Shown here: positions 44,707-55,529 of the stretch, piece by piece
Layout of the letters: every line of letters starts with the position of its first letter
How positions within the stretch are numbered: the stretch's first letter is position 1
Source of the DNA: Catonia carolina
Taxonomy: Eukaryota > Arthropoda > Insecta > Hemiptera > Achilidae
Assembly (NCBI GenBank): GCA_035578175.1
Contig: JAQMRL010000001.1
Span: 240,316,538-240,380,537 of the forward strand
Direction: 5' to 3'
Length of the DNA: 64,000 nt
Program-made: the position numbers and the translations under genes
The notes under the pieces: model-generated
The model's input: only the letters and a program-made list of their open reading frames with translations
What the model was told of the DNA's origin: nothing
Database searches by the model: none

Positions 44707-45098
44707 TGTTGTTGTTTAGGTCATCAGGCAAAAGGCTGGTTCGAACCTATAGAGGTTTTACTAAGTAAATCAAGGAGTAAGGTGGTTTACCGTTGCCTTT
44801 CTCAATGAGTGGAAGAGTATGCTTATCAGCATGCCGGGCTCTGTGGAAAGCACATATTTTCCAATCTGCAAATGAAACCTTCACTTCATTCACCACAGGC
44901 CCTGGCTGTGTAATGAAATTCATTACTTTCAGAGGAGACAACTCCGATTAGTGTCTTTTGCACCTCTACCACTTCTGTTAAATGATTCAGTCATTTAATT
45001 GGCTGACCATGTGATAAGAAACAAAACTATTTATTTTAGCACTGCAACGAACTGATTGAGTGTAAATAATTTGATTCTCCCTCTGTACGTTATGGGCA
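44707..45098 (-). repeat. SINE-A copy with 9-bp TSD
   Basis: Flanked by TGTGGTGGA (44690-44698) and TATGGTGGA (45100-45108), with one mismatch. A few filler bases lie at the tail side (GTGTT-rich), normal for the AAC tail. Minus strand. Confidence 0.8.
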
Positions 45099-45109
45099 TT
45101 ATGGTGGAA

Positions 45110-45931
45110 AACTAAGTCATTAACCTGGTAATTTAGCGAAATTTGGTATTTCGTTATTACTTACAACGGGGAAAAATATAGCATAAGATATTAAAAAAAT
45201 TAAAAATCACTAATTTTTAATTCATTTTTGGTTTGGTTTATATGTGGCTTTATGGTTTTTTTCTTAATTAAAGATAACCTAAACTTATGAGATAATTCAA
45301 ATGAAGTTTAGCAGGCATGTCAACCTTAAATACACATAAATAATTAATTACTTTTCATTATCGTAGATTAATCGATTATTAAAGAGAAGTGAGTGAGTTA
45401 AATCGTACAGAATAAATAATGTACATTCCATAAGTGCTGCAGTAATTCAGATTTTTGCAATAAATGAAAATGGAAGAAGTTTAAACCGGTTTTTAAGGCG
45501 GTTGGATGATCAAGATGAGAGCTATCAGTAAACATGAGAAATCAATTAATTACAAGCAATTAAATCTAAGTTGGACACGGATGGCTGGAAGTAAAGAAAT
45601 AAATATCAGCTCCTAGTGTATATTAGCTTCTAGTTTACTAGTTGGCTGGTGCTGTTCCTACCGTATCTATCTGATTGGTGGTAAAAAGTGCATTTAGAAT
45701 TTTCTATGAATTCGTTTAGGTAGAGATAATATTGATTGTTAAACTCTGGAAGTAATAAGTATGTAACCTCAATTAATTCCTGACGGTAATCATTGAATGG
45801 GATAAGAAATTTAACCCCGGTTAATCAGTGCAATGTTTGAATAAAATCACGTTGGAATATCGGAATAAACTAAAAATAATAAGATTAAACAAAAAATACA
45901 CCGAATATAAGAATGTGAAATAATATAAAAT
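45110..45931. other. No gene seen
   Basis: AT-rich; no recognised repeat or coding segment. Confidence 0.4.
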
Positions 45932-47095
45932 AATCTGGTGTAAAACACTCACATGACTTTCTCTTACCAAGGTAAATAATGAATAATATAAAAATATGTT
46001 TAATCATGAGCAAACAGTAAAATAAAAGCCACAACCTAATTTTTGCTCATAACGGGCAAGTGGAGTGTAAAATTAATTGCACTCGATCTGTTGGTTCCAG
46101 GGGGGTACAAAAAATGGTTCTGTTTTTTTATCACATAATCAGCCAATTAGGTATATGACTAAAATATTCAAGAACAGAAGAGGTAGAGTTGTAAAAGACA
46201 CTAGTCAGAGTTATCTCCTCTAAAAGTACCTAATAAATTTCACTATACAGCCAGACCCTGTGGTGAATGAAGTGAAGGTGTCATTTACAGAGTGGAAAGT
46301 GGGTGCTTTTCAGAGGGCCTGGCATGTTGAAAAGCATACTCTTTTAACTCAGTGAGGAAGGTAATAATAAACCACCTCACTCCTCGTTTTTACTTAGTGA
46401 AACTTCTAGAGGTTCAAACCAGCCTTTCGGCTGTTGACCTAATCAACAACAACTTAATTTTAATCATGAGTGAATGACACAAAAAGAAAACTAACCACTG
46501 TAGGATGTAGAAATGTGGAATATTAATGATATTGATGTTAAAAAAAGCGTTGTAGAAAAAATTTCTTTATATAAAAAAATGTAGGTATATATATTTTCTA
46601 CAACTTTGATTATATATTACGTTTTTGCTCTAAAATAGTTATTAAGGCTCTAATCTTTAGAAAACAATTTTTCTTCAACGAGAGCCCGTACGAATTTCAG
46701 CAGACATGGCGTTTACCCTATCTTGAAGAACATAAACAATTTAGTAAATGAGGCAATTTTAAATGTAATCATTGTAACTGTTTTTGAGAAAATTGCACAA
46801 CGTGAAAAATTACACGAATAAACTACTACTTACGGTTGACCGATTTTGATGAAAATGTTCGCGTCGGGTCCCCTAATGGAAATTTTAAGTCTTACTTTCG
46901 TACAACATTCAATTTTTGAGATATTTCGTTCACACACACACAAACACAGAGTCGGCAGAAACATGTTTTTGGGTTCAGGAGAGCTAAAACATGCATTCCC
47001 GGTCAAAAATCGATTTCAAAAAATCGTCATGAAAACAATACCTATTTTCCCTTCCCTATATGTTCATACAGGGCAAAGGAAAGTAAAAAATAAGG
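45932..47095 (+). mobile_element. Element E copy interrupted by SINE-A
   Basis: The left end TAATCTGGTGTAAAACAC and ACTTTCTCTTACC, the internal blocks, a short CA tract near 46930-46945, and the right end GGGCAAAGGAAAGT are all present. The SINE-A at 46044-46452 splits the TTATTTTAATCATGAGTGA block. Without the SINE the copy is about 755 bp, with small internal losses. Confidence 0.75.
46044..46452 (+). repeat. SINE-A nested in Element E
   Basis: Flanked by CCTAATTTT (46035-46043) and CTTAATTTT (46453-46461), a 9-bp TSD with one mismatch. The target block is uninterrupted in the Element E copies at 4.4 and 24.0 kb. Confidence 0.82.
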
Positions 47096-48167
47096 AAAAG
47101 AAGAATAAAGTTCTACAGCTCTAAATCAATAGAATGAATGAAAACATTGAATTAAAATTTTAAAAACCTGTTAAATAAAAATTTACAGAGAAAATGAAAA
47201 GAAACTATGAAGTGCTTATTTGGACAGAATTGGCAAAATTTGAAAAGAAGAAACACCGAGTGAAAGAATGAAGGAGCTTCGGAAAAAACAAAGATAAAAA
47301 TAAAAACTTTATAAAGATGTAGTCAGAATGCAAAAACATAATGTTGTATGTCTAGACTTATTAGTCATGTAGCCGAAATTCCGGGTAAGAAAATCCGAAC
47401 GCAAATATTTATACCTATCAAATCGAGTATTTAGATTTTTAGACAGTTCAGTTCAGTAAAATAATTGAATACACGAACTGGAAAAGTTCAAAAAGGAATA
47501 AAACGACCTGAGTTTTTATAAATGTGATTTCTTTTCAGTTCTTTGACCGTTCTGTTTTCTGTAATACATTTTGATTTCTTTTGTTTTCAATGAATTTTGT
47601 TAATGAAGTTAGGCCTATTGACAGATATCTAAAAAAGCATGCATATAATTGACATGAAAAAAAAATGGAAAGGATTTTGGTAGAACTGAGCCACTGTTGT
47701 TATTTTATCTTCATCAGTACAACAAAATTATGATTATTTAAATTTACTTTTCATCTAAAACTACGAATTTTATCTGTAAAAAATTTATAAAAATTTAGAC
47801 CGCACATCGATTAAAGCAATCAATTTATGAATGGAAAATTAAGTATTAATCTCACAATTGGACAACACCCTAACAACGTTTGGTATGTTTAAACTGTTTA
47901 TAAGTTTACACAATCTGCAGAAACATACAAACTAAAAGATTTTTTCATGGTGAAAATTTTTGGGGTAAAAAAGTGGTTTTTAAAATATCGATAATCAGTA
48001 CCTAGTAGTTTTTTATTCCTATTGTTTGATATTGATTATAATAAAGCCACTTTACTATTACTGTAATCTATGATAAGTGAAGGCGATTTTATTCGTGTAA
48101 TAGGCGGTTAACTATTGATAGTAAATCTATAAAAAAAGCGACTGCTGTTGGCACGCATTATACCGTG
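47096..48167. other. AT-rich DNA, no gene seen
   Basis: No recognised repeat or coding sequence. Confidence 0.45.
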
Positions 48168-48800
48168 CGTTCGGAAAGTCGCTGTGCACTGGAATTGTGA
48201 CTATGGATTTATGAAAATATGTATAAAGAAATGACTAAGCATTTTGGAAAAAAATTTATTCAATACCTTAATTACATTGTTAAACCGTGATTACATTGTT
48301 TATAGAAGGTGTTCGAAATGACCTCCATTGGCATCAATACAGCATTGCACTCGTTTCATTTTGTTTGCAAACACCTTTCGCAACTGTATAAAACGTTATG
48401 CAACGTGTTTGGTGAACGAATAATTTCAAAAAATTTGTGGCCTGCAAGATCTCCTGATCTGACTCCCCCCGATTTCTTTTTATGGGGTGCGGCGAAACAA
48501 ACTGTGTATCGGAACAGACCACACACGATTGACGAACTTAAAGCCGCAATAACGGCATACATTCAAGGAATCACTGTTCTTCAGTTGCGAAAGGTGTTTG
48601 CAAACAAAATGAAACGAGTGCAATGCTGTATTGATGCCAATGGAGGTCATTTCGAACACCTTCTATAAACAATGTAATCACGGTTTAACAATGTAATTAA
48701 GGTATTGAATAAATTTTTTTCCAAAATGCTTAGTCATTTCTTTATACATATTTTCATAAATCCATAGTCACAATTCCAGTGCACAGCGACTTTCCGAACG
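48168..48800. mobile_element. Foldback mariner/Tc1-like element with perfect 219-bp inverted arms
   Basis: The left arm 48168-48386 (from CGTTCGGAAAGTCGCTGTGC) and right arm 48582-48800 (ending GCACAGCGACTTTCCGAACG) are exact reverse complements, 219 of 219 positions by my reading. The 195-bp spacer 48387-48581 holds coding sequence of a transposase C-terminus, which continues into the right arm. The right arm is the natural element end (last about 28 codons plus 3' non-coding), so the left arm is an inverted duplicate of it. No clear TA or longer TSD was found at the edges. Confidence 0.88.
48387..48668 (+). pseudogene. mariner/Tc1-like transposase, C-terminal fragment
   Basis: Encodes GERIISKNLWPARSPDLTPP, DFFLWGAAKQTVYRNRPHTI, DELKAAITAYIQGI and a C-terminus CCIDANGGHFEHLL with a natural stop. 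The SPDLTPPDFFLWG motif holds the third catalytic acidic residue (the D of PPD) of the DDD/DDE mariner-type catalytic site, and GGHFEHLL is a usual C-terminal end. The first two catalytic Asp residues and the DNA-binding domain are missing. The ATG at 48309 lies in the inverted left arm and is not a true start. Not functional. Confidence 0.85.
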
Positions 48801-49985
48801 TTCACAATGTTGTTCCAAGAAAGCTAAAAATGATGTCTTAGAGCATCATAATACAGAGGGAACCAGAATCAGTTAACCATACTCTCACCAATCTGTTAAA
48901 CTTGCAAGAACTTTAAACTATTTAAGAAGTTTATGAAAATCTAAAAGTTTCCTGTAGATTTTTAAAAGTCAGATTTGTAAACCGCTGTCGTTTACATTCA
49001 GAAATAAAAATTCATGAATAAAATAAAAAATGAAAAATTGGTTTATAAGTAATTAATAGTACGCGTATATATTATTTACTTTTTATATAAATAAATAAAT
49101 TATCGTTATGCAATATTAAAGTGTTATTAATTAGGGATGATAATATATAAATTTTATAACAATATATGAGCATTTTCAGTCTTCTAAATAGCCTGTTATT
49201 AACTAACCGAACAACGAAAAAATTACATAATCAATGTGTTTCATTTTTTTTATTCATCATCGTCAAGATCATCATTGTAATTATCATCATGTTATTTTCT
49301 AAACTGGCATAGATGGACCATCATTTATTTAATACATTATTTTTCTTTTCTTTACCATTATATTGTATATAAATATATTACATTTCATATTTATTGCATA
49401 CCTTAAGGGGAATTTAGAAACAAATTTAGAATGGCGCCATTTTCATCCATATTCAAATTTTATAATAACTCTAAAAAAATTACGATTTAATTTTCAATCA
49501 ATGTATATAAACTATGACGTTTTAATAAACTTATTTATTTAGTAAATATTTAATATTTGGTACAAATAATAATTTGAAGTTTTTATTTATATAAAGTACA
49601 CCTACCTAGTATAATTCGTATGTGTAAAATCTTATTTTATTCATAATTTTTTTTTTGTTTTATTACAAATAAAATATTCTATAATAATCTTATCCTGCAA
49701 TAATATATAATTAATAGACTATAATAAATATACATAATTAATAGTCTGCATTTTAAAAAGATGACATTTTATGTCATCACTGACAATGAACATCATTATT
49801 AGCTTCTTTAATCCTAAAGAATAAAAATTTTCAAGTTGTAATTAAAGTACCTGAAGTCTACAAAAATTATTAACCAATTTTATCGTTAGTGGTCTTCTAT
49901 AGAAAATTAAATTGATTGAACAAAAATCACATGTTCAATATGGATCGCGATATTTTTTTGCGATTCGATTGATGGTAGATATATC
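48801..49985. other. AT-rich DNA, no gene seen
   Basis: No gene. Around 48860-48890 a roughly 25-bp string resembles part of SINE-B (GTTAACCATACTCTCA) but is too short to call. Confidence 0.45.
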
Positions 49986-50240
49986 GATCATGTCACTTCA
50001 ATACGTCGCAACCCTCATTTCTGTCAAAATCGAGATTTTGCGCTTTACTGCATTACTAACCTCAAAAATAAGCACTAGCAAAATGTTTTAAGCCACAGTG
50101 CGATATAAATAAATAAATGTATCGTAACTATTCCAAATACAAAAATCATAAATTTTAATAACAAAAAACTGCGCTCTGTAAAATTTCTATTTTGTTGCTT
50201 ACGACATATTGAAGTAACAAAGTCGATAACACTTCACAAT
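49986..50240. repeat. Possible inverted repeat pair, about 27-bp arms
   Basis: TATCGATCATGTCACTTCAA (and on to GTCG at about 50012) is the imperfect reverse complement of CGACATATTGAAGTAACAAA and GTCGATA at 50205-50231. It lies just upstream of the Harbinger-like fragment at 50.30 kb and could be the end of a small element. Weak. Confidence 0.3.
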
Positions 50241-50299
50241 TAATATGGATCGCTCATCAATACTCTCGTTCTGCGGATCACAGCTCAGTAAAAAGAATG

Positions 50300-50630
50300 T
50301 GATGATGGGCATAAACAAAAAAACAGGCTTGTGCAGCTGTCTTGATCGCTGTCGCGTTAAAAAGAAGAGTTTAGCGTAAGCGCTAGATGAAATATTGGCA
50401 ACGAAAATGGTATAAGTACAAGAATTTACATTTATTAAATGAAATTCAATTGACAGACGCAGAAGATTATAAAAATTATTTCTTTAAACAGACACCGTAA
50501 TAAGAAAATCAATTTCAGCTAAAGAAAAATTAGCGATTACATTTCAGTCATGCTACGGGAAGATGGTTAGAGAGCTTAAAATTCTCAGCATTATTTTCGC
50601 TCTTCAATATAATCTTGTTCAATATTCTCC
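50300..50630 (+). pseudogene. PIF/Harbinger-like transposase N-terminus, second lineage
   Basis: Frames in order read AAVLIAVALKKK, then KYWQRKWYKYKNLHLLNEIQ, LTDAEDYKNYFFKQTP, then ISAKEKLAITFQ and HATGRWLESLKFS. WxKxWYxxRxxxxHxNLLNELxLxxxEDYKNYxRM...ISAxEKLAITLRxLATGxxxxSLxFS is the conserved N-terminal layout of one HARBI1-like group common in insects. Stops and at least two frameshifts are present, and the catalytic domain is not found. It differs from the copy at 41.1 kb. Confidence 0.65.
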
Positions 50631-50804
50631 ATGATAAAATTCTCCGAACGATAAGGTAGCCTAGCTACGAGGTCGTCATCCCGAGCGCCAGCTCACTTCT
50701 TTCAGGACTTGGACTCGATTATAAAGATTATAATATCAGATAGAAATTTTAAAATTTTAAATAAGTCGTCGTTGCCATATGGATCGCATCAACCTCATAG
50801 AAGA

Positions 50805-50893
50805 CGTGTATATCCAGTGAAAACTCGAATTCGAAAAATCGACAAGAGAACAATAAATTTCCTGCCTATATAGGCAAAAGGAAGTAAAAATTA
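50805..50893 (+). mobile_element. Element E, 3' end remnant
   Basis: Only the last about 90 bp remain: TATCCAGTGAAAACTCG, CGAAAAATCGACAAGAG, CCTATATAGGCAAAAGGAAG. The CCTATATAGG palindrome near the end is well kept. Confidence 0.7.
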
Positions 50894-51700
50894 AGAATAA
50901 CTAACACATAAAAATATAACCAGTACCGAAATTGTTAACCTACATATTAATTAGTGCAATATTACTTAACATAATTACAAGAAAATATTTGATACTTTAA
51001 AAAAAGGAACAAAATTTAAATATCAAAGATGTTTCATGTTTTACATTTCTAATAAAATCCTAAAATTTTATTGACGTAATTAAATCCAAGAATTCACCGA
51101 TACTAATTATAAATTACATAAAATTTAATTTCAGGAAAATCAATTAAATCATTAATTTAATTTAAATTAATATACTATTTTATATAATTCTTAAAACAAA
51201 AATAACAATTTAATTAAAATACAGTAGATGTTAAATGACTGCCCTTCAAGTTAGTTTTTATTACACAAGTTATTTGATGAGTATTTTTAATTATTGTACG
51301 AAATTAGTTATTTTATTACATCAAAGAATATTAATTAAGGATAAGTAATAAAAATATACGGAATCTAACTTCTAAATACATATTTTAATTTTATTTTTTA
51401 TCTATAGTACTTAAAGAAAATATGATAAATATTCAACAATATTTGTTTTCCAGTGTTAAAAAATTACAGTTAAATAATTTAATTGACGGTAAATAGTATT
51501 CAAAGAATTTAGAAAATAAAAAAGAATAATATTGATTCTCGAGTGCATTTTTGTTTACTAATACTGAAGAGAGTTAACGAATATGCAAACAACAGAATTA
51601 TTGGTCTCGCTGAAAGGAAAAAATAACGGAAAGAACATATTACAAAAATAAGTCAACTTTGAACTACCGCATTCATGATTTATATCATTATTATTTGTTG
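50894..51700. other. AT-rich DNA, no gene seen
   Basis: No recognised repeat or coding sequence. Confidence 0.45.
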
Positions 51701-52087
51701 TTATTTTGTGTTGTTTAGGTCAAAGGCTGGTTTGCACCAGTAGAGGTTTTATTAAGTAAAACGAGGAGTGAGGGGTTTACCATGCTTTCCTCACTGAGTG
51801 GAAAAGTACGCTTATCAGCATGCAGGGCCCTCTGAAAAGCACATAATTTTCCACTCTGCAAATAACACCTTCACTTCATTCACTACAGGGTCTAGCTGTG
51901 TAATGAAATTCATTACTTTCAAAGGAGATAATTCTGATTAGTGTCTTTTACACCTCTACCTCTTCTGTTCTTAAATGATTCACTCATTTAATTGGCTGAC
52001 CATGAGAAAGAAACATAACTATTTATTTTAACCCTGCACCGAACAGATTAAGCGTAAATTGACACTCCACCTGTCTGTTATGGGCAA
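51701..52087 (-). repeat. SINE-A copy with 15-bp TSD
   Basis: Flanked by CATTATTATTTGTTG (51686-51700) and CATTATTATTTATTG (52088-52102), with one mismatch. The 3' hairpin has partly lost its TCAGCC arm. Minus strand. Confidence 0.83.
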
Positions 52088-52284
52088 CATTATTATTTAT
52101 TGATAATAAATAAGACAGTAGATTAATTTCTCAATAATGATTTAAATCGCATAGGCTATATTCATTATTTTTTATTGTACAGATTTAAAAAAACTATAAA
52201 ATTTCATTTTTGTAATTTATTTTATTTTGCGTTGTTCAAATTGTTGAAACGCGTGTAATTAGTGACAATTTAAAAAATTGTCAT

Positions 52285-52690
52285 CTATCATTTTCCTATG
52301 TCCATCCGTCCGTAACAACCAGATATCGGAAACTACGAGAAATAGCAACAAACGGTTTACGGATTCGTAATTGACACAAAAAGTTAGTGGGCCTGGATTA
52401 GGTTTAATGTTCCGGTTTCGAGTGGAGGTGGCCCAAAATCGGAAGTCAAGAAATCATAGTTTGGAAACAAAAGTGTCATTCGATTTGTCCGAGTAGATGC
52501 AGAAGTCGTTGGGTTCGACCGGAAGTGCCCCAAAATTAAAAGTCGGATTATGGAAAGAAAACAGTATCATTCGATTCCTCTTAAAGAGCAGATACAGAAA
52601 TCACTTATGGTTTTTGCCATAGATCAGAGGTAAGACTTTTTAAAAATTGCCACCAGCCATGAGACGCGTCATATCATGAAAGGGATGTTT
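52285..52690 (+). repeat. Repeat F, copy 2, with internal tandem duplication
   Basis: Matches 19.86-20.19 kb in reverse. Within it a roughly 78-bp unit is repeated: a CCCAAAATCGGAAGTC...GTGTCATTCGATTTG...AGATGCAGAAGTC version, then CCCAAAATTAAAAGTC...GTATCATTCGATTCC...AGATACAGAAATC. Confidence 0.6.
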
Positions 52691-52729
52691 GTTTTAAATT
52701 TCATTACGTAACAACACCAACCCATTGAT

Positions 52730-53040
52730 TCGCGAACTAAATTCTTCAATTTACCAGGCGATCCGTATCGTTTGCTCAGCAGAAGGTGGAGCAAAGACTT
52801 AGGTTAAGTTAGTTAAAAATAGTCCAAATTAATCATTGAAAAAGAAATATTTAGTTAAAATTGGCCTCTTTATTATACGATCACTTAATAAAATAAAACA
52901 AATTATTATTATTGTAATTAATTAAATAGTCTTAATTATTATATTGTGAATAGGCAGTTAATTAATTTTATTAATTAACTGGATCAACCCTACTAATGGG
53001 TGGTGTCCTCCTTTAACGTCTAATGTAATGTTTTAAATGA
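52730..53040 (+). repeat. Repeat G, copy 2 (without insertions)
   Basis: Holds the same left and right blocks as 39.7-40.8 kb, including the uninterrupted SINE-A target AGTCTTAATTAT at 52928-52939 and the CCTACTAATGGGTGGTGTCC block. Confidence 0.65.
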
Positions 53041-53384
53041 TATATTGTATGCGTATTTATTGGTTATGCCAAACCGCTCAGTTGTAAATAATGCGAAAAA
53101 ATTCGTTTTTTCTAAGAGTAGACTATTATTTGTAAAAAATTTTAATTTTACCCCACTTTTTGTTTTATGTATTTGATTGTTATTCTTGTTATCTGTATTT
53201 ATTATCCAAATTTTCCGACGTTTATTCTCTAATTTTATTTTTATTGTTCAATTCTTTAATTATCCACTGTGATATATTTTTTAGAGAAATTTTTCTTGTT
53301 TTTTTTTACATTATTTATTGATTTAAAAAAAATTAATTAAACTTTTTGATAGATTATATAAGTTTTAATAAAGACATTTTTTAT

Positions 53385-53503
53385 CTTAAGGTTATGTTTG
53401 TCATATTACATTGTTTACTAATGGTTAAACATAGGTTATATTTTTTATTATTTATATTGAGAAGAGAAAATCCTGTGAGTATTTAACACCAGATTTTTAT
53501 ACA
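53385..53503 (-). mobile_element. Element E, 5' end remnant
   Basis: Read on the minus strand, AAAATCTGGTGTTAAATACTC and GATTTTCTCTTCTCAATA, then TATAACCTATGTTTAACCAT, match the left end of the copies at 4.3 and 45.9 kb. Confidence 0.6.
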
Positions 53504-54465
53504 TGTAAAGAAGGAAAATGTGTTGTTGTTAGTTGAAAATATTAACTACAAAGTTTAAAATTTTGGACTTATGAGAAGAACGATTAATTTCATTAATTTT
53601 ATTATGTGCTAGAAATAAATACAACAGTTTTTTATGAGTGAAGATGGCTTGGTTTAAAATAATAACAGTACTAGTATACTCCAATTAAATAGTTTAGAGG
53701 TCACATTAAAAATATAATTTATAAAAATATAATGTAGGTATTAGATGAACAGTTTAGCGAGGTTAACCCGAACACAGATTAATAGTGCTTTAGTACGAAG
53801 GCGTGTTATGTAAATTAGAATCCCCGTGGATCTGAATTAGCGACCAGACAAACAACACTATGTGCCTGTACTTCTCAGTTTTAATTACTTTTTACCTGAA
53901 TTATTTAGTAACATCCTAGTTGACTATACTATACCATACATAACATATAAAACGTTCAAACATAAATGCAAACATTTACAGTTATCTTTCTAATGAATTC
54001 ATGAACAAAAATAATACAATAACTGCGGTTTAATTTACCTGTTAATTTTTTCTTTTATTTTAATATCGAATAATAGGGTTCAAAAATTTTATTTTCACAA
54101 TAATATTAAATTTTTTACATCTTTTGCCGTGGGCAGGGTTCACGAGAGAGAAAGAAAAATTTTGCGTTCTATCTTATGACAAAAAAACAAGTAAAAGGTC
54201 ATGATCCGTTTAGGGAGTGTCACTTGTGCAGCCACACGCACAAAACTTTACGAGGGGGCGCCAAAATGGCAGAATATGATTACCGATGGAGGATTTAAAA
54301 TATTTTAAATTCAAAATAAAATATAGTTTATTGATATATTACTACTACCAAATAATTTCAAATTGTGACTAATAAAACCTTATAAAATTTATACAACTTT
54401 TATAGATACGGTATTACAGTATTATTTTATTACAATTTTTTCTGTTTTAATCCCCAACCCTTACA
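53504..54465. other. No gene seen
   Basis: AT-rich; no recognised repeat. Confidence 0.4.
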
Positions 54466-54560
54466 CACACAGCTTGCCGGGCCGGCAAGCCGGCTTTAGG
54501 CTTTTTGTTTCTTTAAACTTCTTACAGACACACCGGCAAGCCGGGCCGGTTTGCTGGCCG
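54466..54560. repeat. GC-rich palindromic CCGGC/GCCGG cluster
   Basis: CTTGCCGGGCCGGCAAGCCGG and, about 50 bp on, CCGGCAAGCCGGGCCGG share the words CCGGCAAGCCGG and GGGCCGG. CTTGCCG-GGC-CGGCAAG is a perfect 7-bp-stem hairpin. Such GC density is otherwise absent from the window. It lies just outside the 3' end of a SINE-B. Confidence 0.8.
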
Positions 54561-54591
54561 TAGCCAACCATACTGGCAGCCAACATGTGTG

Positions 54592-54788
54592 TACATTGCA
54601 ATCTATTCAATTCAGATAAATAACACCGACCCAATGAGATGAAGATGATGCGTATGACGTGTAAATGAAGTGTAGTCTTGTACAGACCCAGGTCAACCAT
54701 TGCTGAGAAAGTATGGTTATTTAATCATCAAAGTACACCGGTAACCACTGTCTAGTATTCAAATCCTTATAAACGTAACCTTTATCGA
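54592..54788 (-). repeat. SINE-B, head-truncated copy
   Basis: The minus-strand copy covers the tail, ACATTGCAATCTATTCAATT, the CAGACCCAGGTCAACC block and the GTACACCGGTAACCACTG, TCTAGTATTCAAATCC block. The tRNA-like head is missing. Confidence 0.72.
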
Positions 54789-55529
54789 TATTCGTACTGT
54801 AATATTTTTATAAGTGGTTAACTAACAATATTAATTTATTGTAAACATCTATAAAATGTTTAAAAACTATATTCCTTTTGTTTCAAGATTTGGTATCATT
54901 AAAAGAATCATCAAAAGATGTTTTGTACATGTTTCCTTGAGGAGACATTATCAGTAGTTAATGACGGCTGTTTTACACCAGCTTGTTGCACAGTGACGTC
55001 CCCGCCTATCGTTGAACACGGGGGATATTTAACCAAATATTAAAAATCAGCTAGTTCCCCCTTCCTTTTTTCTTCGATATTATTTCCCCTTGTTATATCT
55101 ATCCATCCTTATTCTTACCATTCCTCTAACCCAAGACCCGACAAACATCACGAGTCTGCCGGAGGCAGTGGGCATTACTGCACCATCTTTTTCTTCCTTT
55201 ACTTCTTCCACTATCATAAATTGTAATTAATTTGATAGGAACTTGTATTTAAGACATGATTCCCCCACCATTTTATACATTATTCGCTACAAACTATACC
55301 TTTGAATCGTGAGTCGCTTTTCTGCTTCTTCCCTTCGTTTTATCATATCTGTTATTCTCCCTGTATCCGGAAAATACAATACCTAGTTTAAAGATATTCT
55401 GTATCGTTCTATGTAACTCACAAATGCACAGATAAAATAAAAATGTAGATTAATCTCTCTTTTAATATTATAACCCGTAATCATATAATTATTTATCTTA
55501 TAAATTAGTAAATTTACATACGAGGACAC
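54789..55529. other. No gene supported
   Basis: A richer stretch at 54990-55200 (CCCCGCCTATCGTTGAACAC; GAGTCTGCCGGAGGCAGTGG) looks like unrecognised repeat or UTR sequence; no domain can be read. Confidence 0.4.

Noticed and set aside
48309..48386. Start codon and first 26 codons of the 119-codon frame over the mariner fragment
   Set aside because: These codons lie in the inverted left arm, which is the antisense of the element's own end; only sequence from about 48387 is true transposase.
48860..48890. SINE-B fragment
   Set aside because: Only about 25 bp match; could be chance.
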